Under the pieces are notes generated by a model that saw only the letters and a list, made by a program, of their open reading frames with translations, did not search any database and was not told the DNA's origin. A DNA stretch of 64,000 bases from Ganoderma boninense (lineage: Eukaryota > Basidiomycota > Agaricomycetes > Polyporales > Polyporaceae): the NCBI GenBank assembly GCA_002900995.3, contig CM035305.1:4572467-4636466 (forward strand), in the 5' to 3' direction. This document shows positions 34,901 to 47,008 of the stretch, in pieces. Made by a program: the position numbers and the translations under genes. The first letter of the stretch is position 1; every line of letters begins with the position of its first letter.

Positions 34901-35496
34901 GCGTGGCCTCCAGCGTGCTGGCTCCTCTGCCTCCTTCCATCCTCGAGCTCTCCCCCCAACTCTCCCCTCCCACCTCTATCATCCATCCATCCATCCGTCC
35001 GTCAGTCAGGCGCCAGTGCAGTGCGTCAGATAGGATGCTATCGGAGTCTTCTCGTGCGCTGTTGAACAAGATGTGGGGGTGATGGCGATGGGCCGACCGC
35101 GATGGGGAAAACACGGGGCAGGGGGTGGTGGCACGGGCGGCCGGAGAACGGCGGGCGGAGCTGGAAAGGTGGGTGAGGAAGGAGAGCTCGGGGAAACTGA
35201 ATCAGGCGCCGGTGGGATAGTCCGACGGATAGGCCGTCGTTTGGGCGGTAACGCGCGCTGAAACAGCGATTGAAAGCTTATTTCGATATGGCAACCCGTC
35301 GCCGGCTGCTGGGCACGCCCGTCGCGCGCTCCCCGCTTGCATCCTCGCCTTCTCGCTATTTAACGATCCCGGCCCCTTCCCGCCACGCCCTGCGACACCT
35401 CCGTTGCTGAGGCCTTTTCCCCCTTCCGCCACTCCTCCCGCTCATCAGCCCCTCCTCCCTCCTCCTCCCTCCTCGCTCCCATCACCCATCCACGCC
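28909..35496. other. 6.6-kb gene-poor region
   Basis: No gene I can support. Long frames (29315-29929, 29305-29907, 34305-35114) are GC-driven, lie opposite other open frames and carry no motif. Simple structure: GGACAAAGACAAAGACAAA at 29204-29222; CTAGCGCTAGCGCTGAGCG near 29275 and AGCGCTAGCGCTAGCG near 30100; AACGTT-rich inverted words at 31272 and 31805; TTTAAAC words at 32590-32670; a CCAT/CCGT tetranucleotide run near 34982. Part of 34900-35496 is the promoter side of the FYVE gene. Confidence 0.45.
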
Positions 35497-36817
35497 ATGG
35501 CGCTTGCATCAGCCCTCGTAAACCGCCTGAGCTCCCTTCACCGCGCCACCCTACCCGACGACGCTGCGAGCATCCTGTCCGAGGGTATGTCCAACCTCCC
35601 GTCCCGTGCCCTGACGCGCCCACATGTTCAACCTCCTTCCTCTTCCCCAGACGCCCCTCGCTCTCTTGGCGCCTCCTCCATCAGCTCCTCGTTCGACTCC
35701 CGCTCATGCCACTCCGAGCCCTCGTGCTCATCGGACGCCTCGTCCTCGGTGCCTCACCCAAGGCACAACGAGCACCTTGCCGTTCTCCTCCCCAAGCGAC
35801 TCTGGAAGGTGTGTTCCATTCCTCGGCCTCCATCCATCCATCCTTCCTGTATCCAACCACACCGCACGTGACTGACATGTTCGTCTTCGCGGACAGCCTG
35901 ATTCCCAGGCCGCCTACTGCGATACCTTTATGTGCCGTAAGCCATTCTCCATCTGGGAGCGCAGACATGTGAGCATCGCAACCACCATCATGCGACCGTC
36001 TGTTCCGTACTCACCGTATCTCTCTTTCTTTAGCACTGCAGGAAGTGTGGCGGTGTCTTCTGCGGAGACTGCTCCGACAGGACGACCACCCTCCTCGACG
36101 CCTCCAAGCTCCCGTTCCTCCACCCACCCAAGGACGTCCCCATTACGGTGTACGACTCTCCCATCTCTCCTGTCCTCGCGTGCCGTGTCTGCAACGACTG
36201 CTGGGACCAGATCCACGGCACCAAGACGCCGCGCTCCCCCGTGCTGTCGAAGGCCAGCCCCATCGCTCTTGTCCGCGCGATTGAGACCGGCTCTGGTTCG
36301 TCCTCTGTGTCCTCTTCCATCTCTACGCCTCCAGATGGCTTCCCCATCAACGCGCTTCCCTCTCGCCCCGCTGTGCGCCGCACGCACACCTCTCCTCGCA
36401 TCCCTTCCTCCCCTCTTCGCTCGAACACGCCCATTCCCCCACACGGGAGCGTCCTCCTCTCTGACGCCGAGCTCTCTCTCGGCGAGCTCGACTCGTATCC
36501 CCTGAGGCACGCAAGCAGGATCTGCAAAGCGAACGGCGGTGGCCGCTGGGAGCCCAAGCCCATCCCCGAGTACGTCGCGAAGCGCATCCCGGGCTGCAAG
36601 GCCGCGTACGAGCTCGAGCTCGAGCGCGAGGAGGAGGAGCGCCGCATCCGCCGCGCGAACCCCGTCATCCGCGATGGAGGTCAGTCTTCACGTTTCCTTT
36701 CACTACCCTGAATGTCAAAAGCTAATCGGTGTTGGCTCGATAGACTTCCAGCTCCGCTGCCCGCGCGAGATGGAGCCGCGCTCCCCCGGGGGCCCCTTCA
36801 CGCTCTCCACCTTCTGA
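35497..36817 (+). CDS. FYVE-type zinc-finger protein
   Basis: FYVE fingers bind phosphatidylinositol 3-phosphate on endosomes or vacuoles. Exons: 35497-35584, 35651-35808, 35897-35968, 36034-36679, 36744-36817. The product of about 345 aa opens MALASALVNRLSSLHRATLP. Then comes a Ser-rich stretch, followed by PDSQAAYCDTFMCRKPFSIW, ERRH joined across an intron to HCRKCGGVFCGDCSD, and later CRVCNDCWDQ. The RRHHCRKCG core is the lipid-binding basic motif. The first Cys pair is C-x4-C rather than the usual C-x2-C. The middle is Ser/Pro-rich and an acidic-basic helix near the C-terminus reads ELELEREEEERRIRRAN. Phases agree at all junctions and the frame is intact. A Pib1/Pib2-like or other endosomal adaptor role is possible, but the rest of the protein does not decide. 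Confidence 0.85.
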
Positions 36818-38122
36818 GGTCGAGCATACGCTATCCCTGCCATTGCTCTCTCGTCGGTCCCGACCTTCCCCCTTGACGCCTTGACCGCCATATCGCCGCT
36901 CGCCCGCCTCCCGTGCTGGCTCGTCGCGCACCACGCTGTGCGTTTGTGTTTGTGCCGCCATGCTGTGTATAGTACTATCATTATTCTGTCGACGTCGGTT
37001 GTTTGTCCGCCATGCGCTTGCTCTCTCTCTCTCAATCTCTCTATCTCTGTCTCTCTCTGTTGTCATTCTACTGTCGATACATACCTGCCTCGTCGTTACC
37101 CTTGCCGCTGTTTATACCTTGTCAGTTATGTTCTGTGCCTCTCCCCACCCCCTTACACTTGGTTGCCTTCACCGCATTACCGCGATCGTCACCCATCACC
37201 TCGCCTGCCATTGTCGCTTGTCGTTACGCTTCTTTGATCGCCTCGCCTTGCCTCGGACTCCCAACTATAATGTGGCCTGTCTGAGAGGGCCTGCCTCCCT
37301 GCCTACCTACGTACCTACACCAATGGACACTTCCTGCGTCCTGCGTCCTTGTGTTCCCGTCATCGTCATCGTCTCCCTGTCTTTCCGTCTTTAAGTCGTA
37401 GTAGTGCCGACGCTCCCGAGTCTGCTACAGTATGCCTCGCCCTCGTTTATAATGCAGCACAATTAGGTACACCTCACTGTCGGACCGTACCGTATCGTAC
37501 TGTACGCTGTAGTACTCGTTGTGATGCCCATGCCCTCGGGCTGCTGCCTGTGTCCGTCCGTCCGTATGCCGTAATTCAATGCGCCGTTATATGCATTCTG
37601 AATAGTTTGCGTGCGAGTGTCGAGTGTGGATGTTGATTGGGGTGTTTGGCGGTTTGTCGTCTTGTACGCACCTGCATCCACATCGACATTGATCCACCCT
37701 CTCTGCTGAGACGCGGGTCGTGCTGTGGGAACCCCAAGAGCTGCGAAGGCGGTGAGCTTTATACCGTCCTGATGCAACTGCAAGATGCAAGGTGCGCGTC
37801 TTCTGTACTTGTAATGTATAATGTAGATGCCCTCGTGTGAGGTGCCGACGGGGTGTTGGCGATGGGGATCGCGTTATTGGCTCGGTAAGCATAAGCAGGT
37901 GATTATAAGCAGCCGGACTCCGAGTCGAGCTTCGACTCGCCAAGCTCCCCGTCTTCCATCCTCCATCATCTTTTCTGCGGGGATCGATTGGGTGCCCGTT
38001 GCGGCTGGTGCGGCTGCGTAAGTCCTTCACCCTGCTGGAAGAGTAAGTATGCAGTAATCAGTAACGTGTGTCGTTGGTTGTGTAAACGGTGCACGCGACG
38101 GGAATACAGTATAGCTACATCT

Positions 38123-38156
38123 CAGCCAATGAGCCAATGAGCCAATGGGCCAATGG
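38123..38156 (+). repeat. 9-bp tandem repeat AGCCAATG(A/G)
   Basis: About four copies of GCCAATGAG/GCCAATGGG in a row. Each carries a CCAAT word, the CCAAT-binding complex site, though no gene follows nearby. Confidence 0.7.
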
Positions 38157-38413
38157 CCGTCCACGGACCACGGTCCAAGTCCAGGCTGATGGTGCGTCGT
38201 TGAGCAAGTAACTGTAAAGTAACGGTACTTAGCGATTCGCTGCATCACCACGACCATCACTGCTCAGGACTTTTACTTGCTAATAACTTGGCATCAGGCC
38301 CGTCGACGACGCCGCGCCTCTGCCAGTGTCCCCACATTCCCGCACTCGCGCACTCACGCGACCCCCGGTCGATCGATGGTTGCGGTTGCGGTTTACGACT
38401 CGGATGACGTTGG

Positions 38414-38433
38414 GCGTACGTACGTACGTACGT
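38414..38433. repeat. ACGT tetranucleotide run
   Basis: Five units of GTAC/ACGT, fully palindromic. Confidence 0.8.
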
Positions 38434-40149
38434 GCATTACTTATGGGGCCGGACCGGGAGCCGCGCTCCCTACCAGTGCATCTCGTCGATGGACGATGGT
38501 CGATGGACGATGATCGCCTCGGCTGTCTTCTCTTCAGAACGCCGCAGAAGCGCGGGGTGGAGGTCTGTGCGGGGCATAATTCAGAGTCCAGACTCTTCGA
38601 GGTACTAGTGCTTGCCGACAGCCGGGCGTAAGTATGCAAGTTATTCCGTGCTGGCTATTGGCCCGTTGGACTGTGGACGATGCACGCGAGCTATGTAATA
38701 CGCGTATATCGATGGACCTGAGGAGTTCTTCAGCGCAGTCGCCTATGAGGAGGACGTGCGGACGCCGTTTCGATTGATATATTGCGGGCATTCTCGAACC
38801 TCGAAGGCTTGAGGTTATGGAAGGCCGCAGGCCGCAGGTACCCGGGGGCGCGCGCGAGTGTGAAGATCCGACGACCGACGACCAGGTCCAAGCTGGTGCG
38901 GCGACGGTTACGGCGACTTGATTGCTGCCCATGCCAAGCGGTGGTATTCAGCGGCGTATGTCGTCCGTGATGGGGGGAGGTCGGGAGAGATGATATCTGG
39001 GGGTCATTACATACTCCTAGAGCGTGCAGGATGTCCGTCGTGCGCGGGTAAGCAAGTATGGATGTTCCGACGGGGATTCGAGTTCGCTCGACGTCGCAGT
39101 GTCCGCTCGCTAGAAATGCATTGAGACTCAGCGGTCAACAAACGTTCAACATCGAGAGCTATCGATGCGATTGGATAGAAGGACAGAAATCGAAGACGAG
39201 AAGGCCCCACGCCGAGCTCCTGAGAGTCATTTCCTACGCATTATTACATGTCAGGTCGACGGCGCCGTCGCTGCCACGACCTCGACCCCAGCGTCGGAAG
39301 GCCGCTAGCCCGACTCGGAGGCTCGGCGGGCGTGCGGGGGCTGAGGTGGACGAGGAACTTGCAAGTAAGTACCGCCGGCGGATGCCTTTTCATGGACAGT
39401 TGGTACAGCGGCCTGGCTAACTGGCATTTTGCGACTGATACGCGCCAGCTCAGGATTCGGCGAAAGGGGGTCCAGATGGATCCAAGGACTGCTTCGTTGG
39501 ACGGCTCAGCTCGCTCACGGGATGTGGCTCCGCGGAACATGGGTGAGCACGGACGTGTAGCGTGCATACACTGCAGTCTGAGGATGTGAAAATCCAGTAC
39601 ACCACATTCAGTTCTGAGAAGACGCGTAAGCACGTACCTGCGCCATCGATAATTTACTGTACCATTGGCGTCTTCGAGACACCATCCCTGTGGACGGCAC
39701 ACGGTCCCACCATTCGGACGGAAGCATGAAGTTTTGAAGCTGAAGCTCGGCCGCAGCTCGAGGGGGTCGCGGCGTCGCGCGTCCACCGACATCACCTGAG
39801 GGATTCGGAACTTGGATGGGCGACGGGCGTGCTCATCAACGGCGACCATCTCGGAGTCTCGGACGGGAAGGAGGGCTCGGAGGGGCGCGAAGGGCGCGTG
39901 ACCGGGATTCGCATTACATCGATGGGGTCGACGGCGATGGCCATTGGCTGCTACATACTGCAATTGCAACTTGCCGATGGTTCGCACTGCCTGCGGTCCA
40001 GGCTGTACTGGTTGACTATCCGTAAGGGTCTGCGGCTCTAGGGACGACCGTAAATCTCTAAACAGGTCGTTTGGCCGAGATGCCGAGGCCGATTTGCACT
40101 CCGCTCCTGAGCCCGACGTCCGTAGATGCTGCAAGCGCTGAAAAGTTAG

Positions 40150-40172
40150 AAAGGGGGGTCGACCCCCCCTTC
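40150..40172. repeat. G/C-run palindrome around GTCGAC
   Basis: AGAAAGGGGGGTCGACC then CCCCCTTCT: a near-perfect inverted repeat centred on GTCGAC, one C longer on the right arm. Confidence 0.7.
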
Positions 40173-40703
40173 TAGATCTAAACGCGTCCGTAGTTGCCTC
40201 GCTTAGGCCTGAAATCGACCTGAAAGGAAGGAGCTGTCATGACAAATGATGGCGGGAGTGAGTACCTACCTAATTGGGTGCTGATATAATGACAGAAAAT
40301 GCACGTGCACTCCCATAGACGCCCTCCGGAATTTTCGGGAGGTCCATGTAGCGCTCAAGATCTCTGGGCCAGTTCGAGCTCCGCTGATGAGTTTACGGCG
40401 ACTCTAAACCCGCAGAGTCTTACGGATAGTCATCCACTTTCAGACTGCCAGTACGTATCGGAATTCTTTCGTGTGCTTACTTTGGGGGTGAGCTCTGCGC
40501 TGTCAGTGGCCAAAATTTTCCACAGGTCCGAAGTCCACGAACGCTTTAGTTCACGACGTACGATCTCTATGGAGAATATTTCGGCCCTATGGATTCGACT
40601 CTGTATAGCATCCATTGCAGTGGTGACAGGTCATCGTTGCCTCGCGCTGTAACAAGACCAAATACGTACGCAAGTAATGAAGAAAGAAACGAGGGATGCA
40701 CGC

Positions 40704-40735
<32 letters not shown>

Positions 40736-41177
40736 ATGCCCATCCCTGGGTGCAAGGTGTGCATGTCAGCCATGACTCTTGAGGACTTTGACCCTTGCTA
40801 ACGGATCAGTTCCAGGAAATTTCTCCGCGTAAGTACGTCCGAGCGAGCGACAGTCGGTCTGGAGCTCGAGGCCACCAAGGGGCCGTGATTCTCCCGCCGG
40901 TCGTCACGGCACATGCTCACAAGTCCGGTGTGGCTCATTGCGTGGTGTGGCTCGGATGCGCATGCGGAAGAAACCTCTAGAGCCGGCGTCGATCATACGA
41001 TGTCCTCAGAAACCCTGGCTCGTGTTTGACTTCGGCCCCGAGAAACAGGTGGTTGCGCCGCAGTTTCTAGGACGGCCTGCCGAACAACTGAAGTAGCCTA
41101 TAGGAAGACTGGTGAACCCGACTGCCAGTGGCACCTTGCCACCTCGCAGGCACTCTCCACTTCGCAGCTCCGCGCCC

Positions 41178-41215
41178 TGTCCAGTGTCCAGTGTCCAGTG
41201 TCCAGTGTCCAGTGT
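41178..41215 (+). repeat. 7-bp minisatellite TCCAGTG
   Basis: Five exact head-to-tail copies of TCCAGTG followed by TCAACGTC. Confidence 0.85.
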
Positions 41216-42399
41216 CAACGTCAATCGTCAACGCGTCAACGTCCTCCATGGCCCATGGGGAAGACATACCATGAAAGTCCACATCCAATCGCCGCGCCTT
41301 AAATGTCTCACCAAAATGAGATCGGGAGCAAGATCAAGATCGCTGGGCGGTCTCGCCTCAGCCTGCCTCAGCGAAACGTGCACATCTGTGCAAACCCTGA
41401 GCCCTGGGCCGTCGATTCTCCAGCGACTGCGCAGTGCACACCCTGGTGCGCCCTGCAGATCCCGCCCGCCGTCGCGAGGCGCGCCGCGGGGCAAGAGGGT
41501 GCTCGGACCACGAGTGCACGACGGCACTGATTGGGCGCGCGCGACCAGATGGGTGAACTGAGATGGGTTGATGCGGCCACGCGTGGCCCTTTCCAACGCA
41601 ACGCGATCGCGATCGCGACGACGGGGCGCGCACCAGGCACGGAACACGCGTAAGTGCGGAAATGAGTGCGAGATGGCATCGCCCGATGGAATGAGCGGGG
41701 AGGGGTCGTCCGATGCCATCTCGGACTCCTCCTCCTCAATCGGGATTCGGGGGAGGGGATAGATTGCGATCGTCCGGGCAAAACAACGTCCAAAAGATAA
41801 CTCGTCATTTGTCACCCGCCCTCCAGTGATCGTGCGGGGATTCGACTGCAGTGCATGTTCACGGAGTGGCGCACTCCATGGGCCTGGCCCGGGCGAAATC
41901 TCTGCAGGCGATGAAATTCGTCCAGCGCGTCAACGGACGTTTCTTGGATCACTGTTGACCAAGACGGTTGGTGCACAGCCTGAAATCATAGACGAGCTGG
42001 TTGGTAGCTCGAGCATCAAGCTTCAAAGGTGAACCTGGTGATTTTGAACCGTACACGCACGACTGGTTGGCGAGACTAGCCTAGCCAAATGTGCCAGCGC
42101 GCCGTCGAGGCACTAAAACGACACCTCATAAGCCTGGGCCTCGGAGTAGCATGACATGGGCATCATTGAGGATGAAGGGTGGTGTCATGCAAAGAGAACG
42201 CTCAGCTTGCGGAAGGTTTGCCTCTGGTGACACCGCGTAGTGTGGCGATGCCGATGCTGCCACGATAAATCCCGAGCGGAGGATTCAGATGCAATCGAAG
42301 CTCAGAGTTCAGGCCTGTGGTACCGGTAAAGCTTCGCCCGGACCTTGAACACGAACTCTGAGCTTCGCTCACCACAGACAAGCACAGGATCCGACGATG

Positions 42400-43631
42400 A
42401 ATCGCTAGAAGCACCCATAGCCCAGACGATGCATCATCGAGGCGGAGAGGATGTCTGCGTGTTCAGGGAGCGATGGGACACAGGAACTTACCGGAAATGT
42501 GTGTCCTCTGCCCAAGTGCCTGCGGGCGGCTCCCGGCGTGTGGGCGTTGTGGCGTCCGCCGTGTCCATTTTGCACCCATATGCGAGTCTGGCCTTGGACT
42601 TGGCGACGCGTGTCCTTGCGTATGCGGTTCTGAGCTTCTCTGTATGTCAGCGGGGTTATGGGTCGGTGGGCGGATATAGCACCGTTTCCGTCGAGCTCTC
42701 GAACACGCTGCACGCCTCGAGGCTGCTGGGAACGCGGGCTGGATCTCTTCAGGACGAGCGTATCGATGCGCAGCGGGACTAGCAGCAGTGCGTTCCGCGC
42801 ATCGTCGGCGATGCAGTTCGAAGTCTGCGAGGCGGATCGTCAGCACAATCGATATGCGTCGACGACACGTGTATGCCGCGGAAGCAGATGGTGCGACGAG
42901 CCGCGACTTCCACGAGGCCTAGGTGGATGTCATACGATGCTGTGAGATCCGAAAGAAGGAGGAACTCGACTCGCTGAGATATACCAATAACACGATGAAG
43001 TCATCCGATTGTCACCCTTGACGTAGACCACGAAGTCGACGAGGCGACGACCAACAGACCATCATGTCCCTGGCTCACAAGGACCCGAGCTCCGCTGTAG
43101 TCCCCATAAGCAACTGAATCTACCCGTGTCGAGTCACATTGCGGTGGTCGCCCCGAGCGCACGAAAGAGCTTCACAGAAGTCGGAATTCCAAGCATGACC
43201 GTATCGACTCCAACTTGATAACGGCGGGTCCGACGCTAAGGTTTTTCGGGAGGGAGCTCAGATGGAGAACAGCTGGTGAGATAACTACCCAGTAGACATG
43301 GTATAGGCGTGCTTAGAAGTCTGTGCGTAGGGGGGATTGGAATCTGTTGGTTCGTCGCCCCGCGTGGTGGCGTGCGGAGGACAAGAATTCCGGCGCCAGT
43401 CAACCGCGATGGCCCGCGCGAGTGTGAACCCATAATTGGCAACTGTAGAGTTCGCCGACCTGTCGTTGAGCTGGCTGGGTCATCAGGTAGGCATGCAGTT
43501 GATCACGCTCAAGAGACGCAAAAAAATGCGATCAATACGATATATGACTGTGGCACACAAATAGGTTCTGAATGTACGCGACAATTGTGGCGCAGGCGGA
43601 CTCAAGACTGACGAGACTCTTCGCGCGTCGA
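42400..43631 (-). other. Spacer S4 (decayed unit without inhibitor gene)
   Basis: Inverted relative to S1. Matches S2 at 42700-42860 (GCCTCGAGGCTG(T/C)TGGGAA, then GCGTTCCGCGCATCGTC) and at 43440-43600. No inhibitor coding sequence is found where it should follow (41.9-42.4 kb), so this unit has lost or never had it. Confidence 0.55.
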
Positions 43632-43870
43632 TTCGGTGCAATTCGCTTCCCCGCGTGTGCAGGTACTAGTCCCGAGGGCCACGAAGAGGCCTGCACCACG
43701 ACCGACTGTGCTCGAGCGGAGCGACGGTCAACCGCTCCTCGGGGCTGACGTTTTGAATCAGGGGCTAAGTATTGCGCCCCCCGAAGTCGGATCTTACGCG
43801 CGCTCACACGTTATAGAACTGTTAACGTCATTCACCATTGATCTCATCGACATCTACTGTCGACAATGAG
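43632..43870 (-). repeat. Repeat R4 (only the right-hand ~240 bp of R)
   Basis: Starts TTCGGTGCAATTCGCTTCC and matches the right end of R1-R3 through the CCCGAAGTCGGATCTTA segment. It then fades by about 43870. The R gene part is absent. Confidence 0.75.
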
Positions 43871-44376
43871 TATGCATGATAAGGGTGCGGCTGCCGGCAG
43901 GGAGCATGGCGCACTTTTGGCGCGTTTTCCCAAGCTGTCAGTGGGCGTCGTTGTTCGCGGTGTGAAAGGAACTTAAGGTCAGGATGCGGGATGACCTGTC
44001 GACGTCGGCCGCAGGACCCGGCCAGGCGCAGGACGCCCACTGAACATATTGGCGACTCGGCGTCGTGCCCACCTCTGTGAACGAAAATAGAGGCAGTTCG
44101 AGGACGAGGGGAGGAAGGGAGACTTTCAACGCACGTCACTCTAATCCACTCGCAACAATCAATGCGCTACGAGACCAATGCAAATCTGGTTGTTCCACAC
44201 TGGCTACGATAACACACTGACTGGAATCTATGCAGATGACCTCTTCAGCTCGGCCGCCGATCGACTGCCGACACGAACAGACCGCTCCCGCCTGTCTAAG
44301 CAGCTACCTGAGGACTGTCCGACCAAGACCTGTAGCTGTGACTCCTGACTAGGACGCGGACGTATCGGCCCCTCGT
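43871..44376. other. Intergenic, 3' side of inhibitor copy 2
   Basis: About 500 bp between R4 and the stop of the inhibitor copy at 44377. No gene seen. Confidence 0.5.
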
Positions 44377-45162
44377 CTACGCGTCCACCTTCTTGAAGAA
44401 GTACACTTGGTTTGGGGGGTAGAAGGGAGGCAGGCTTGGCCCCTCGATGAGAATCCTCATGATGAGCTACAGCCCGATCGGGTTCGGTTAGCAACTTGAA
44501 GGGCAACTGAAGGGACGATTCCAGGCTGTGAGCGTAGTACGTACCTGTGGGTAGGGATCGACGTCGCTCGACTCGGGCACGACCCACCCGTCGTGGCGGT
44601 CGCTCGGCGCCGCAGCGATGCTATGTAGAGGAATGTCAACCAAGACAGCGTCAGCTTGAACATTAACTTCTAGGGAAGGGGGGGCGGTCGCGGAGCGAGC
44701 TAGAGGCTACTAGTATGGGAGCGACGGGAGACGGACGCACAGGTAGGGTTCCCCATCATTCTTCCTGCGCTCGTCGAAGATGAATTTCCACTCCGTTACC
44801 ACAGGGTCCGTAGCCTCCTCAGGGACGAGGAATGCGTAGACCTGCCCGTCGACGCCGCCGACGATCGCACCCCCGGTCTTGAGGATGTAGTTGCCATTGG
44901 CGAGCTTCTCGACGTCCCACTGTACATGTACGAGGAAGGGATGGGAGTGTGGAGGTGTGGAGACGTCAGTAGCCAGGGATTTGGTCATGGGAGACGGTCA
45001 GCAGTCTTGCGTGTGAGGGACGCTGCTCACCACGGACTCGGAACCCTTGCGGAGCTTGAAGATGCCCTTCGGGTTGAGGCTCTTGTCTTCGTCGAGCCTG
45101 CGCCCTATGGGGAAGCCACCGTCGGCAGTAGTGATGTAGTATTGGCCGCTTTCGAGGGATAT
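44377..45162 (-). pseudogene. Protease inhibitor-like copy 2, start codon ATA
   Basis: Four exons at the same positions as copy 1: exon 1 from 45162 (ISLESGQYYITTADGGFPIG, then RRLDEDKSLNPKGIFKL), exon 2 (WDVEKLANGNYILKTGGAIV), exon 3 (IAAAPSDRHDGWVVP) and exon 4 (LIMRILIEGPSLPPF... ending FFKKVDA). All splice sites and the stop are good. The only defect is at 45160-45162: ATA where both other copies have ATG. No in-frame ATG exists nearby upstream, and none in exon 1. The TATA-like box CATAAATAT (about 45260) is kept. It is either a freshly silenced gene, a gene starting at a near-cognate codon, or a base error. The SLNPK in place of SLLPK is also unlike copy 1. Confidence 0.75.
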
Positions 45163-46929
45163 TGCGAGGGACGCGCGGCGAATGTGTTGTATGCGTGGAT
45201 GTCTGACTCTGGGGGCGAGTTGCTGTGCTGGTTGGGGGGACAGCGAAATCCTCTGGCGATATTTATGCAGAAGGGGGCGTCATGGCTCATGAAACGAAAA
45301 ATGTCTGGAGACGCGAGAACTCTACCAGCCGTTTGTCGAGCAGCTGAGGACAACATTGGGCCCCCATGACATAGGCAGTTGTCAACATACACGTCAAGGA
45401 TAACTCAGTCTCCAAGTTAACGTCAAAAACTTACCAAGCGTGGCCCACCACGAGACAAACTGTTTGACAGAAACAGGGATGTTCGATCTTCACAGTGCAC
45501 GTGTAAGGATGTCCAGTATGGTCCCACCAGTTTCAGCTTGACTGGAGTGTTGGAAGTTAAATGGAACGTGGGGTTACAACTTGAAGCGAGCGAACTGGCT
45601 CTCGATTGAGGAGACACTAGACTATGTTCAGCTACGCAAAGAAGCGCGCCGGTCTTCGCGAGGCACTCACAATCGCGCGAAACTCTCCGGCGTCATGGAT
45701 GTGCCAACTCTAACCACTAGACGTTGATCCTGTTCGGAGGTGTGCATGATGACGAGAATACCTGAATGTCCTGGCTCTGTTCAGCACAGCGGGACACAGC
45801 AACCTCATTTAAGCATACCTGACCATCCCAGTGATATAAAGGTAGGCGCGTTCGTTGAAATGGAAGCAGTCGACCCTACAACTTGTAGAGGGAGTTTTCC
45901 ACTATTGGTATCGCCGTGCTACGCCGTGCCTAGACGCGCATGGAAGCATGAGTCCTTCTATACCATCCCGAGGCCTGGCAGAACTTCGAACTTCCGAGAA
46001 TCTAGTCAACGTGCTGACGTCGTCACGGTGCACGAGGGACCTCATAGGCTGTAGCACACTTGGCAAGTCAGAGACCGGAGCCAGAAGGCACAGACTACAA
46101 CTCACCACAAGCCACTCCATCACGATCGTCAATATCTCGAACATGCCGCATGATGCCTCGAGGCTGTTGGGAAGGCGCACTGGCTCCGTTCAGGACAATT
46201 ACATCGGTGCCCAGGGGTGCAAGGAGCGTGTTCCGCGCATCGTCCGTGGTGCGATTCAAAAGCTGCAATGTGTAATAATCAATATGCGTCCACACCGCGT
46301 GTCTGCAGCTTGAACATCCATCAGGCCAGGGTAGATGTCATAGTGTACAATAGAGAAAATTGACTCACGGGGGTATGTCGATATGGCGATGGTGTCGTCA
46401 AGTTGTTATCATTGACGTTGACAACAGAGTCGACGAGGTCCAGCCGCAAGCGCCCTCGACCAAGAGACGGCGATGTTGCAATTTGCGATGCTCGCGCCGA
46501 GCGCAGAAGGCGCTAGTAGGAGCCCCTCGGAAGTTGGAGTTCCAGACATGGTGTCTCGACAAAGGGGACGCAAAAGTTGTTCCCGAGGGAGGCCAGTTGT
46601 AGAAGAGACTGGCGACGTCTTGGACAACTTGCAGGGACTCTAGCGCCAGAGAACTGCCATCGCGTGGTGTTAATCCTTATTTGGCACTGCCAGTCTAGAG
46701 TTCGCCGACTCAGAAGCTGGGCCTGCTGGGCCTCCAGACAGACGTGTATGAAATCTCGCTCAACGGATGCAAAGACTCATATGAAGTGCATCATGAAAAT
46801 TAAGGTCGAAGGAACCAAAGTAATGCATACAATACATGACTTTGACACACGAATGAGCTCAGGTTAGTCCTAGTACTATGTACTAGACAAGACACAGACG
46901 GAGGACGAGACTCATCAGTCTCAGATAGA
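45163..46929 (-). other. Spacer S2
   Basis: The inverted counterpart of S1, alignable at both ends: TCCCTGTTTCTGTCAAACAG near 45470, and the segment next to R5. It holds only short frames that are not shared intact with S1. No gene called. Confidence 0.6.
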
Positions 46930-47008
46930 TTCGGTGCAGTCGGCTTCCCTGCGCGAGCAGGTACTAGTCCCAAGGGCCACGAAAAGGCCTGCACAGCGAC
47001 CGACATCG
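46930..47008 (-). repeat. Repeat R5 (terminal ~80 bp of R only)
   Basis: TTCGGTGCAGTCGGCTTCC followed by GCAGGTACTAGTCCCAAGG and CCTGCACAGCGACCGAC. It matches the right end of R1-R3, then the homology is lost. Confidence 0.75.

Larger units (their letters stand above)
36818..42399. other. Gene-poor region with tandem repeats and palindromes
   Basis: No supported gene. Just after the FYVE stop, 36990-37390 is pyrimidine-rich (CTCTCT runs at 37020-37060). A 296-codon minus frame (39244-40134) has no known motif. The words CCGCAGA(C/G)(C/T)CTTACGGATAGTCA occur inverted near 40020 and direct near 40415, so pieces of one sequence are present in both orientations. Confidence 0.45.

Noticed and set aside
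34305..35114. 269-codon minus-strand ORF
   Set aside because: Covers a tetranucleotide repeat; composition-driven, no motif.
39244..40134. 296-codon minus-strand ORF
   Set aside because: No motif, no splice signals and overlaps repeat words; treated as chance or decayed repeat.
45683..45745. tRNA-like stretch (reverse complement has TCTAGTGGTTAGAGTTGGC)
   Set aside because: The A-box-like part is suggestive, but there is no GGTTCGA B-box at the right distance and no acceptor-stem pairing.
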